Shown: positions 1 to 6,708 of the stretch, one piece after another
Layout: every line of letters starts with the position of its first letter
Position numbering within the stretch: position 1 is the stretch's first letter
From: Desulfuromusa sp.
GTDB lineage: Bacteria > Desulfobacterota > Desulfuromonadia > Desulfuromonadales > Geopsychrobacteraceae
Assembly (NCBI GenBank): GCA_021157505.1
Contig: JAGGWI010000098.1
Span: 1 to 10,373 of the forward strand
Length of the DNA: 10,373 nt
Direction of reading: 5' to 3'
The notes under the pieces: generated by a model
The model's input: the letters and a program-made list of their open reading frames with translations, nothing else
What the model was told of the DNA's origin: nothing
Database searches by the model: none
Translations under genes and position numbers: made by a program

Positions 1-1
1 C

Positions 2-769
2 TCACCATCAGTTTCTCTGGATACCTCGATCACTTTATCCGAAAAAAATCTACAGGAGATCATAGGCTTGGTTCGGGCGGCACACAAACACAGTCCCCTT
101 GTGGTTATCATAGACGAATTTCAGGATATTCTTGAGATACCAGACAGCCAATCGGCTCTTGCTGAATTCAGGGCACAAGTTCAGCATGCCCCGGAAGTCC
201 CTTTTATTTTTGCAGGAAGTATCCGGCACCAAATGGAAGAAATTTTCACCTCTCCGTCGTCACCATTCTTTAAATCTGCAATACCCCTTGAAATTTCCCC
301 GCTGTCCTACGCTGAATTTGCACCTTTTCTTCTCCAGAGATTCAAGACTGGGAGGCGTAATGTCAGTCACGATATTCTTAAGTCAGTCTTCGATCTTGCA
401 GGGGAAATCACCGGAGATGTGCAGCAGTTCTGTGAGGCATTATGGAGCACAACTGAGCCCGGCGATACTATCGCACCGGAGCATGTCAGTGCAGCTATCG
501 ATTTGCTCGTTTCGCGCGAGAATCTATCCTTCCAGATCATCTTGGCTCGCTTGACCGATCTTCAAGTCAGAGTATTGAATGCACTGGCTGAATCAGGTGG
601 GGAGAAACCAACATCAAAGGATTTTTTGACCAAAGTTGACAGTCGTAACGCTTCAGCCGTTGTTCAGGCTTTGAATCGCCTGGCCAAGATGAGGATCATT
701 TATCGTACCCAGTTTGGATGGAAATACATGAACCCCGTCCTCAGATTATACCTTTTGAGAGTGGCATAG
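2..769 (+). CDS. AAA ATPase, archaeal-type (5'-truncated by window edge)
   Basis: The reading frame is open from base 2 to the TAG at 767-769, giving 255 visible residues, so the gene starts upstream of the window; the TTG at 68 is probably internal. A Walker B strand with its acidic pair (LVVIIDEFQD) is at visible residues 33-42. A sensor-1-like strand (PFIFAGSIRHQM) follows, then an F-KSAIPLEISPLS segment typical of the archaeal ATPase group (PF01637-like, P-loop STAND/AAA proteins). Walker A must lie before the window. The last ~80 residues (from LTDLQVRVLNAL) read like a winged-helix DNA-binding domain. Such proteins are common accessory ATPases and most have no known role. The gene converges on glmS and sits just beyond the glmS 3' end, a place where accessory genes often accumulate. 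Family assignment is fairly safe; function is unknown. Confidence 0.8.
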   Translation, partial: SPSVSLDTSITLSEKNLQEIIGLVRAAHKHSPLVVIIDEFQDILEIPDSQSALAEFRAQVQHAPEVPFIFAGSIRHQMEEIFTSPSSPFFKSAIPLEISPLSYAEFAPFLLQRFKTGRRNVSHDILKSVFDLAGEITGDVQQFCEALWSTTEPGDTIAPEHVSAAIDLLVSRENLSFQIILARLTDLQVRVLNALAESGGEKPTSKDFLTKVDSRNASAVVQALNRLAKMRIIYRTQFGWKYMNPVLRLYLLRVA

Positions 770-787
770 AAAGTTACTTACGCAGAG

Positions 788-858
788 AATCCGGAGAAAC
801 AAACCACGAAGTTCGGGGGACACTTATCAAGTACATGTCCCCCGAATGCTACCGGATT
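788..858. repeat. Nested inverted repeat between convergent genes
   Basis: The inner arms TTCGGGGGACA (812-822) and TGTCCCCCGAA (836-846) are perfect 11-bp complements around a 13-nt loop. Outer arms AATCCGG (788-794) and CCGGATT (852-858) extend the symmetry. The stem is GC-rich and occupies almost the whole gap between the ATPase stop and the glmS stop. It has no good T-tract on the + strand. On the - strand (downstream of glmS) the stem is followed by a moderately T-rich stretch, so it could help end glmS transcription. Its shape also fits a REP-type palindrome of the kind mobilised by IS200-like (RAYT) transposases. The structure is certain; its role is inferred. Confidence 0.75.
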
Positions 859-896
859 TGCTACTCCACCGTGACACTCTTCGCCAAGTTACGCGG
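836..896 (-). other. attTn7-like site at glmS 3' end
   Basis: The last codons of glmS encode NLAKSVTVE, the same C-terminus as E. coli GlmS, and the strand carries CCGCGTAAC (complement of 888-896), as in the E. coli TnsD-recognised sequence. In Tn7 biology, insertion occurs about 25 bp past the glmS stop codon. Here that point falls near 836, at the inner edge of the right arm of the 812-846 inverted repeat. No Tn7 end or tns gene is visible, so this is a potential attachment site, not evidence of an insertion. Confidence 0.45.
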
Positions 897-2690
897 TTGA
901 TCAACATCAGTTCCCTTAAGAACCGAGATATGATAGGCGAGTAACTGCATCGGAATTGAGGTGAGTATCGGCATCAGATCTTCGGTTGTTTCGGGTATCT
1001 TGATCAATGTTTCCACCCTTCCCTGTAGGTCATTCTCCTCGCCACTGGTCACAGCAATCACTTTTCCACCCCGGGCACAAACTTCTTCCAGATTGGATAC
1101 CACTTTGTCGTAGGTTGCATTCCTCGGCACCAACACCACCACCGGCAGGTTTTCATCAATCAGGGCAATCGGTCCGTGTTTCATTTCCCCGGCGGGATAA
1201 CCTTCGGCGTGAATGTAGGAAATCTCCTTGAGCTTCAGTGCCCCTTCGAGAGCGATAGGATATTGGTTCCCCCGTCCCATGTAGAGAAAATCACGAGCAT
1301 TCATATACTCACGGGCAATGCCTTCAATTTGTTCATTCAACTCCAGAGTCTCTTCCAGTTTACGTGGCAACGCCAACAGAGTTTTGACATGCTGACGACA
1401 CTCATCAGCCGTCAAAGTTCCCCGCGCCCGACCCAGTTTTAATGCAAAGAGATAGAGGGCAACCAGTTGCGTGGTAAAAGCTTTGGTCGAAGCGACTCCG
1501 ATCTCAGGGCCTGCGTGGGTATAAATGACGCCGTCACTTTCACGAGCAATTGAGGAATCGACGACATTACAGATGCAAACCACCTTCCCCCCTTTCCCTT
1601 TGGCCTCACGCAACCCGGCCAGGGTATCGGCGGTTTCCCCACTTTGACTGATGAGTACAGTGAGACTTGTCGCGGTAATAATCGGATCACGATAGCGGAA
1701 CTCGCTGGCAATATCTATTTCAACTGGAATCCGTGCCAGTTTTTCAATATAGAACTTACCCACCAGACCCGCATGCCAGGAGGTTCCGCAGGCAATGATA
1801 TTAATTTTATCCAGAGCAACCAGCTGTTCCTGGCTGAGATCAAGATCTTCCAGATAAATATCCCCCTCATCGCCCTGAAGTCTTCCGGCGATGGTATCAG
1901 CTATCGCCCTGGGCTGCTCGTAGATCTCTTTGAGCATAAAATGTCTGTAGCCACCCTTTTCTGCCATCAACGGACTCCAGGTGATGGTTTTGGTCTCCCG
2001 GACTACCGGCTCTCCTGAAAGATCTGTCATCCACATTTTCTCAGGGGTAAAAACCGCAATATCACCATCTTCCATAAAAATCATTTCGCGGGTATGGGAC
2101 AACATCGCTGGGATATCCGAAGCGACAAAATATTCTCCCTCCCCCTGCCCGATCACCAGCGGCGCCCCAAGTTTGGCAGCAATCAGTTTATCCGGTTCAT
2201 CATTGCAGAGAATCGCCACCGCATAAGCCCCTTCGGCCTCTTTCAGCGCCAGACGAACGGCGGTTTCAAAATCACCACACTGCCGATAGTGCTCTTCCAC
2301 CAGATGGGCAATAATTTCGGTATCGGTCTCTGAAACAAAATTGTGCCCCAACTTCTGCAGCTGAGCCTTCAACTTCAGGTAATTTTCAATGATGCCGTTG
2401 TGCACCACAATAATATTACCCGCCTTATGTGGATGAGCATTGATTTCAGAGGGACGCCCATGGGTTGCCCAGCGGGTATGGCCAATGCCACGACTCCCAG
2501 TTGCTGGTTGGTCTCGGAGGATTTTTTCCAGGTTGATCAGTTTTCCTTCCGCTCGACGAATCTGCGGTTTCCCCCCGTTGAGGGTACAGATCCCGGCGGA
2601 ATCATAACCACGATATTCAAGTCGGCGCAGACCATCAATAATAATGGGAGAAGCATCCTGCTGACCAATATAACCAACGATTCCACACAT
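861..2690 (-). CDS. glmS: Glutamine--fructose-6-phosphate aminotransferase (isomerizing)
   Basis: GlmS makes glucosamine-6-phosphate from fructose-6-phosphate and glutamine, the first committed step to UDP-GlcNAc, in the cytoplasm. The protein begins MCGIVGYIG, giving the N-terminal nucleophile Cys2 after Met removal. The glutaminase domain shows RRLEYRGYDSAG, GIGHTRWATHG and HNGIIENY. Two SIS sugar-isomerase domains follow (CGTSWHAG and ISQSGETADT in the first; MGRGNQYPIALEGALKLKE in the second). The C-terminus DQPRNLAKSVTVE contains the lysine that forms the Schiff base with the sugar (K604 here). At 609 residues it has the full usual length. The start is fixed by the Cys2 motif and by an AAGGGGA ribosome site overlapping the glmU stop codon. 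It is the second gene of a glmU-glmS operon. No glmS ribozyme is seen upstream, and there is no room for one in the 9-bp gap. Confidence 0.98.
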   Translation of the reverse strand: MCGIVGYIGQQDASPIIIDGLRRLEYRGYDSAGICTLNGGKPQIRRAEGKLINLEKILRDQPATGSRGIGHTRWATHGRPSEINAHPHKAGNIIVVHNGIIENYLKLKAQLQKLGHNFVSETDTEIIAHLVEEHYRQCGDFETAVRLALKEAEGAYAVAILCNDEPDKLIAAKLGAPLVIGQGEGEYFVASDIPAMLSHTREMIFMEDGDIAVFTPEKMWMTDLSGEPVVRETKTITWSPLMAEKGGYRHFMLKEIYEQPRAIADTIAGRLQGDEGDIYLEDLDLSQEQLVALDKINIIACGTSWHAGLVGKFYIEKLARIPVEIDIASEFRYRDPIITATSLTVLISQSGETADTLAGLREAKGKGGKVVCICNVVDSSIARESDGVIYTHAGPEIGVASTKAFTTQLVALYLFALKLGRARGTLTADECRQHVKTLLALPRKLEETLELNEQIEGIAREYMNARDFLYMGRGNQYPIALEGALKLKEISYIHAEGYPAGEMKHGPIALIDENLPVVVLVPRNATYDKVVSNLEEVCARGGKVIAVTSGEENDLQGRVETLIKIPETTEDLMPILTSIPMQLLAYHISVLKGTDVDQPRNLAKSVTVE

Positions 2691-2699
2691 AGTTTCCCC

Positions 2700-4085
2700 T
2701 TACTTGTCAGATTTCTTCTGTTTTCGCAACCGCCACCCTTCAACATTCACCTGCTCTGTCCGTGACAGCGCCAGTGAATCGGGTGGGACATCTTCGGTAA
2801 TTGTTGAACCCGCAGCAATCAAACTGTTCCGCCCGATGGTTACGGGAGCAATAAACTGACAGTCACTGCCAACAAAAACATCATCTTCAACCGTGGTCTG
2901 ATGCTTATTCACCCCGTCATAATTACAGGTGATGGTTCCACAGCCAAAATTGACATTTTTACCCACCTCTGAATCACCTATATAGGTGAGATGGCTGGCC
3001 TGAGATTTTTCACCCAGAACCGACTTCTTCATCTCGACGAAGTTGCCAATTTTATTATTACCGGTCAAAACTGTCCCGGGGCGCAGGTGTGCCATGGGGC
3101 CAATTTTACATTTAGGACCGATTTGTGCCTCTTCAATCGCTGAACCAGCTTTTAAGTGCACACCATCGGCAATCTGCGAATCGACCACCACAACGCCGGT
3201 CTCAATAATGCAGTTCTTACCGATCGTGGTTTTGCCATGCAGATGGACATTGGGGTGCAAGATGGTATCGATGCCAATTTCGACACCATTATCGATATAA
3301 ACGGTGGTTGGATCAGTCATCGAAACACCGCCAAACATCAGATCGGCATTGATCTTCCAGCGCATTAACACTTCGGCTTCTGCCAACTGACAACGATCAT
3401 TAATCCCCATGACCTCTGTCGGGTCTTCAACACAGAGCGCCCGGGTTTTCTCCCCCGCAGCAACTGCTGCTGCAACCACGTCAGTCAGATAATATTCCCT
3501 CTGGGCATTATTCTTGTTCAGCCCTTTTAACGCTGAGAGGACAAAAGCCGTATCAAACAGATAGGTTCCGGTATTGATTTCGGTCACCTGACGCTGTTGT
3601 TCATCGGCGTCCTTCTCTTCCACAATTTGCAGGATCTGTTCACCGTCACGGATCACCCGCCCGTAGCCAGTGGGGTTTGGCAGCTGCGCGGTCAACACCG
3701 TAACCGCAGCACGCTGCTGTAAATGGTAGTTTTGCAACTGCCGTAGAGTATCCGGTTGGATTAACGGGACATCGCCGCAGAGCAACAATAGCGCCCCTGA
3801 ATAACCGCACAAGGAATCAGCCGCGCACATCAGCGCATGCCCGGTTCCCAATTGGTCGGTCTGCCTGATCCAGGTGATATCCGCTTCGTTAAAAGTATCT
3901 GAAACCTCTTCTGCACGATGGCCAACAACCACTTTCAACTGTTTAAAACCTGCCAGCCGGGCGGCTTCAAGTGGATAATAGAGCATCGGTTGCCCGCAGA
4001 TTGGGTGCAAAACTTTCGGTACTGCCGATCTCATTCTGGTCCCTTTTCCAGCGGCCAGAATAACTGCTGCTAATCCCTTTTCCAT
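2700..4085 (-). CDS. glmU: Bifunctional GlcNAc-1-P uridyltransferase / GlcN-1-P acetyltransferase
   Basis: GlmU acetylates glucosamine-1-phosphate with acetyl-CoA and then couples the product to UTP, giving UDP-GlcNAc for peptidoglycan and lipopolysaccharide. The N-terminal nucleotidyltransferase domain (about 1-230) has AVILAAGKGTRM (residues 7-18), PKVLHPI, the LGTGHA loop and the metal-binding GDVP with Asp105. The linker holds GINDRCQLAEAE. The C-terminal half (about 255-440) is a left-handed beta-helix of hexapeptide repeats (IGKNCI, IGPKCKIGP, IGNFVEMKKS). It includes ASHLTYIGD with the probable catalytic His365, followed by NFGCGTITCNYDG. The 461 aa match the family's usual length. An AGAGGG ribosome site lies 5 nt before the ATG, and the start is also supported by the N-terminal motif position. 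It is the first gene of the operon with glmS and is transcribed from the promoter at 4121-4150. Confidence 0.98.
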   Translation of the reverse strand: MEKGLAAVILAAGKGTRMRSAVPKVLHPICGQPMLYYPLEAARLAGFKQLKVVVGHRAEEVSDTFNEADITWIRQTDQLGTGHALMCAADSLCGYSGALLLLCGDVPLIQPDTLRQLQNYHLQQRAAVTVLTAQLPNPTGYGRVIRDGEQILQIVEEKDADEQQRQVTEINTGTYLFDTAFVLSALKGLNKNNAQREYYLTDVVAAAVAAGEKTRALCVEDPTEVMGINDRCQLAEAEVLMRWKINADLMFGGVSMTDPTTVYIDNGVEIGIDTILHPNVHLHGKTTIGKNCIIETGVVVVDSQIADGVHLKAGSAIEEAQIGPKCKIGPMAHLRPGTVLTGNNKIGNFVEMKKSVLGEKSQASHLTYIGDSEVGKNVNFGCGTITCNYDGVNKHQTTVEDDVFVGSDCQFIAPVTIGRNSLIAAGSTITEDVPPDSLALSRTEQVNVEGWRLRKQKKSDK

Positions 4086-4105
4086 AGTAACCCTCTTATT
4101 CTAGT

Positions 4106-4122
4106 ATTAAGTAAAACTTAAT
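4106..4122. promoter_or_regulatory. Palindrome at the predicted glmU transcription start
   Basis: ATTAAGT-AAA-ACTTAAT is a perfect 7-bp inverted repeat with a 3-nt centre. Its centre (4114) lies close to the start point expected from the glmU promoter, and it touches the -10 box. That placement suits an operator for a repressor, but short AT-rich palindromes also arise by chance in such spacers. No regulator can be named. Confidence 0.35.
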
Positions 4123-4150
4123 TATCTCAAAATAACCATTACTGAGTCAA
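4121..4150 (-). promoter_or_regulatory. Predicted sigma70-type promoter of glmU-glmS
   Basis: On the - strand, TTGACT (complement of 4145-4150) is followed after 18 bp by GATAAT (complement of 4121-4126). Both are one base from consensus. The expected start is about 4113-4115, leaving a leader of about 30 nt before the glmU ATG. No competing promoter is seen in the 9-bp glmU-glmS gap, so this probably drives both genes. Confidence 0.65.
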
Positions 4151-4187
4151 GTCACATCCACCTTATATGACAATAAAATTGCAATTA

Positions 4188-4216
4188 TTTACATTATTGG
4201 ATGACTCACGTATAGT
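4188..4216 (+). promoter_or_regulatory. Predicted sigma70-type promoter of the 4237-6667 gene pair
   Basis: TTTACA (4188-4193) and TATAGT (4211-4216) are separated by exactly 17 bp and each differs from consensus by one base. Transcription would begin near 4223, right at the GGAGG ribosome site (4224-4228), so the leader would be unusually short (about 14 nt). It is divergent from the glmU promoter, with about 37 bp between the two -35 boxes. Confidence 0.5.
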
Positions 4217-4236
4217 TCGGTCTGGAGGTAGCGGGG

Positions 4237-4791
4237 ATGGATGAACGGCGCCAGTTGGCACAAGAACTTGACGATATGCAGCAATCGGTAAAAGAGCTGG
4301 AGATTCATTACGAACAATACTTTGCGGGCATTGAAAAGCGGGAGCCTTACAATGAGCGCCAGGCTATTGCCCGACGAATTCGCCACTTTACCAATCGCCA
4401 TATTGTCTGGACCGATCTGAAATTTCGCTACCAGGGGATCACTTCACGCTTTATGTCCTATGGACAATATTGGGATCGCATTCTCCGTTTGATGGATGAG
4501 GGGAAGTATCATCGCCATACCAGCAGACTGAAAACTGCAACGACAGCGCCACCAGCCAGCAGCACAAAAGGTATCGATCCAAAGATTGAAGCGATTAAAC
4601 TGCAACAGCAGCTCAGTCAGGCCAGAAAAACCTGTGGCCTCTCCGGAAGTGGCCCAAGTGCAGAAAAGGTTGCCGGTTTTCTTGCTGCTCAACGGGAAAA
4701 AATTCGAGCCCGCTACGGAGATAAAACGGTTGAATTCACCGTTGACAGCAGTGGTGAAAAACCCCGGATCAAAGTCAGTTTGAAAAAATAA
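4237..4791 (+). CDS. Conserved protein of unknown function, MXAN_5187 C-terminal domain-like
   Basis: This is a soluble 184-aa basic protein with no signal peptide or membrane segment. Residues 1-35 are a predicted coiled coil. Residues 42-95 form a charged and aromatic helical block (RHFTNRHIVWTDLKFRYQ then SYGQYWDRILRLMDEGKYHRH). A low-complexity Ala/Thr/Pro/Ser linker (about 100-112) leads to a C-terminal block (about 113-184) with AEKVAGFLAAQREKIRARYG and a final beta-rich stretch. From memory, this arrangement matches the C-terminal domain of Myxococcus MXAN_5187-type proteins, a deltaproteobacterial family without known activity; that match has not been searched. A GGAGG ribosome site lies 8 nt before the ATG, supporting the start. 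It is the first gene of a unit with the radical SAM gene 7 bp downstream, so the two may work together, but no function is assigned. Confidence 0.75.
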   Translation: MDERRQLAQELDDMQQSVKELEIHYEQYFAGIEKREPYNERQAIARRIRHFTNRHIVWTDLKFRYQGITSRFMSYGQYWDRILRLMDEGKYHRHTSRLKTATTAPPASSTKGIDPKIEAIKLQQQLSQARKTCGLSGSGPSAEKVAGFLAAQREKIRARYGDKTVEFTVDSSGEKPRIKVSLKK

Positions 4792-4798
4792 GATTTCT

Positions 4799-6667
4799 AT
4801 GCCCATTCTGATAGCAACACTGCATGTTCGTCCTTCAGCACAGGCGGTCTCCTTAGCTGCAGGATCCCTCAAAGCCTCCCTGCCAGCAGAGTTACGCCGC
4901 CAGACCACCCTCGTTGATCTCTTTCCCGATACGGCAATTGAAGAACTCGTTCAGCAGCTGTTGGAGCACGATCCAACCATCATCGCCTTCCCCCTTTATC
5001 TTTGGAACCGCACACAAATTCTGCAGCTTTCACGAAAGTTACGGCAAAAAAAACCGGCTTTAATCCTCCTTGCCGGTGGTCCGGAAGCCAGTGCCGATAG
5101 CAGGAAAGTTATGCTGGAGGGATTATTGGATGGGGTTATTCGTGGCGAAGGGGAGGTTTCATTTGCGGAGTTAATGACCCGGTTGAGTAGCGGAGAGTCA
5201 ACCACCGGAACGGTCGGTTTTCTAGCTGCGACGGATTATGAAGATCCCCTTCCCGCAGCTGCCGTCTGCCCTGACTTATCGCTCATCCCCTCACCGTGGC
5301 TCACCGGACAGTTGCCACTGGAAGAAAATTGCGGGGTCCTCTGGGAAGTTGCCAGAGGCTGCCGCTTCAATTGCGCTTTTTGTTACGATGCCAAGGGGCA
5401 CCAAGGGGTTCGCCCGTTTCCGGAAGAGCGTTTACGTGAAGAGTTGCGACTTTTTGCAAAGCATCAGGTTGCCCAGATCTGGATTCTTGATTCTACCTTT
5501 AATGCTCCAGCGGAACGTGGCAAAAAGTTGCTGCAGATGTTGCTTGAACTAGCACCTGAAATCCACTATCACATTGAAGCAAAAGCTGACTTTCTGGATA
5601 CCGAAACCATTGACCTGCTGGCTCAACTTTCCTGTTCAGTGCAGATTGGTTTGCAATCAGCCACGGCAGAAGTCCTGAAACCACTGCACCGATCGCTGTT
5701 TCCGCAACAGATGGAGCAGCGATTACAACAAATGACCGCGGGGGGGATCACCTTTGGCCTGGATCTTATTTATGGACTGCCGGGAGACAATCATGCCGGT
5801 TTTGTCGACAGTCTCGACTTTACTTTACGACTACAACCTAACCAGGTTGATATTTTCCCCCTGGCAGTTCTGCCGGGAACAGAGTTATTTGACAAACAGG
5901 AAGAATTTGGCATTCAGGGCGAACCTCATCCCCCCTATCTGCTGCGTACAAATAAAACCTATTCCGAGCATGATTTACAAAAAAGTCGCCGCCTGGCAAC
6001 CGCAACCGATATCTTCTACAACCGTGGCCGGGCGGTCGGTTTCTTTTTACAGCTATGTCACGTCCTGAAACTATCCCCGAGTCATTTTCTTGACCAATTC
6101 AGTCACTGGCTCCAGCAACAAAAAGAGATTGCCCCGCAGAAGATACTGGCCGCAGAAAACTGGTCACCAGAGGAAATTCTTTCCCTGCAGCAACGCTATA
6201 TCGCCGATCAGCTTCGTTCAAATAAGCGCACAAAACTCATCAACGTCGCCCAGGATTTAATCGCTTACCATTTTTTCTGCGCCGAAACAGTATTGGCTGA
6301 TGACTGCCAACCTGACAGCAATCTTCCGGCAAAAAATCAATGGGGAAAACTACGCTGGAGACTTAACCCCGCAGTTAAAATTCAACATTTTCATTTTGCT
6401 TTGGAAGATCTGGAAGTGGTTGGGGGAGAACCTCTGGAAAAAATGTTCAGACAACTCATATCTGAACCGGGGTACGCGATATTCTTGCGCCAACAGGGGG
6501 AAGTTATTATTGAATCTCTGGATGAAGATTTTGCCCAACTACTGATCCGGGCAACAACAACGGCAACCATGCGGCAGTTACGAAAAGACCTTGATCTGCC
6601 AACGGCGGATGAACTACTGGAATTTGCTGCCACCCAGGGATTATTGCTGCCCGTTGAGCCGGCTTAA
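4799..6667 (+). CDS. B12-binding domain radical SAM protein (DUF4080-like C-terminus)
   Basis: This is a cytoplasmic 622-aa protein. Residues 1-140 look like a cobalamin-binding Rossmann domain: it opens PILIATLHVRPSAQAVSLA, then has IIAFPLYLWNRTQIL and LAGGPEASAD. The radical SAM core follows, with the 4Fe-4S ligand motif CRFNCAFC (Cys188, Cys192, Cys195) in EVARGC-FNCAFCYDAKG. Downstream come IGLQSATAEVLKPLHRS and LDLIYGLPGD (321-330), typical of B12-dependent radical SAM enzymes. The C-terminal 200 residues (from IFYNRGRAVGFF) resemble DUF4080, a match made from memory. The usual chemistry of this class is methylation or rearrangement using SAM and cobalamin, but the substrate cannot be read from sequence. 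The ribosome site before this ATG is weak (TAAGAT), and the upstream stop is only 7 bp away, which suggests translational coupling. The start is supported by the B12-domain strand beginning right at the Met. Confidence 0.9.
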   Translation: MPILIATLHVRPSAQAVSLAAGSLKASLPAELRRQTTLVDLFPDTAIEELVQQLLEHDPTIIAFPLYLWNRTQILQLSRKLRQKKPALILLAGGPEASADSRKVMLEGLLDGVIRGEGEVSFAELMTRLSSGESTTGTVGFLAATDYEDPLPAAAVCPDLSLIPSPWLTGQLPLEENCGVLWEVARGCRFNCAFCYDAKGHQGVRPFPEERLREELRLFAKHQVAQIWILDSTFNAPAERGKKLLQMLLELAPEIHYHIEAKADFLDTETIDLLAQLSCSVQIGLQSATAEVLKPLHRSLFPQQMEQRLQQMTAGGITFGLDLIYGLPGDNHAGFVDSLDFTLRLQPNQVDIFPLAVLPGTELFDKQEEFGIQGEPHPPYLLRTNKTYSEHDLQKSRRLATATDIFYNRGRAVGFFLQLCHVLKLSPSHFLDQFSHWLQQQKEIAPQKILAAENWSPEEILSLQQRYIADQLRSNKRTKLINVAQDLIAYHFFCAETVLADDCQPDSNLPAKNQWGKLRWRLNPAVKIQHFHFALEDLEVVGGEPLEKMFRQLISEPGYAIFLRQQGEVIIESLDEDFAQLLIRATTTATMRQLRKDLDLPTADELLEFAATQGLLLPVEPA

Positions 6668-6708
6668 CCAGGAAGGTTGGTAAAAGGATCAGTCCTGATC
6701 AGAAGGAA

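Noticed and set aside
812..846. ACA...TGT inside the palindrome as Tn7-like transposon ends
   Set aside because: The trinucleotides face the wrong way and are only 13 nt apart; no TnsB repeats or tns genes are visible.
2691..2699. glmS ribozyme upstream of glmS
   Set aside because: The gap to glmU is only 9 bp, and the ribozyme is known from Gram-positive leaders; none is present.
4444..4908. 154-aa open frame on the - strand across the 4237-4799 gene junction
   Set aside because: It is antisense to two real genes with good start signals and shows no recognisable domain.
6668..6708. GATCAG/CTGATC symmetry between convergent stops as a terminator
   Set aside because: The stem is only 6 bp with a 2-nt loop and no T-tract on either strand, too weak to call.
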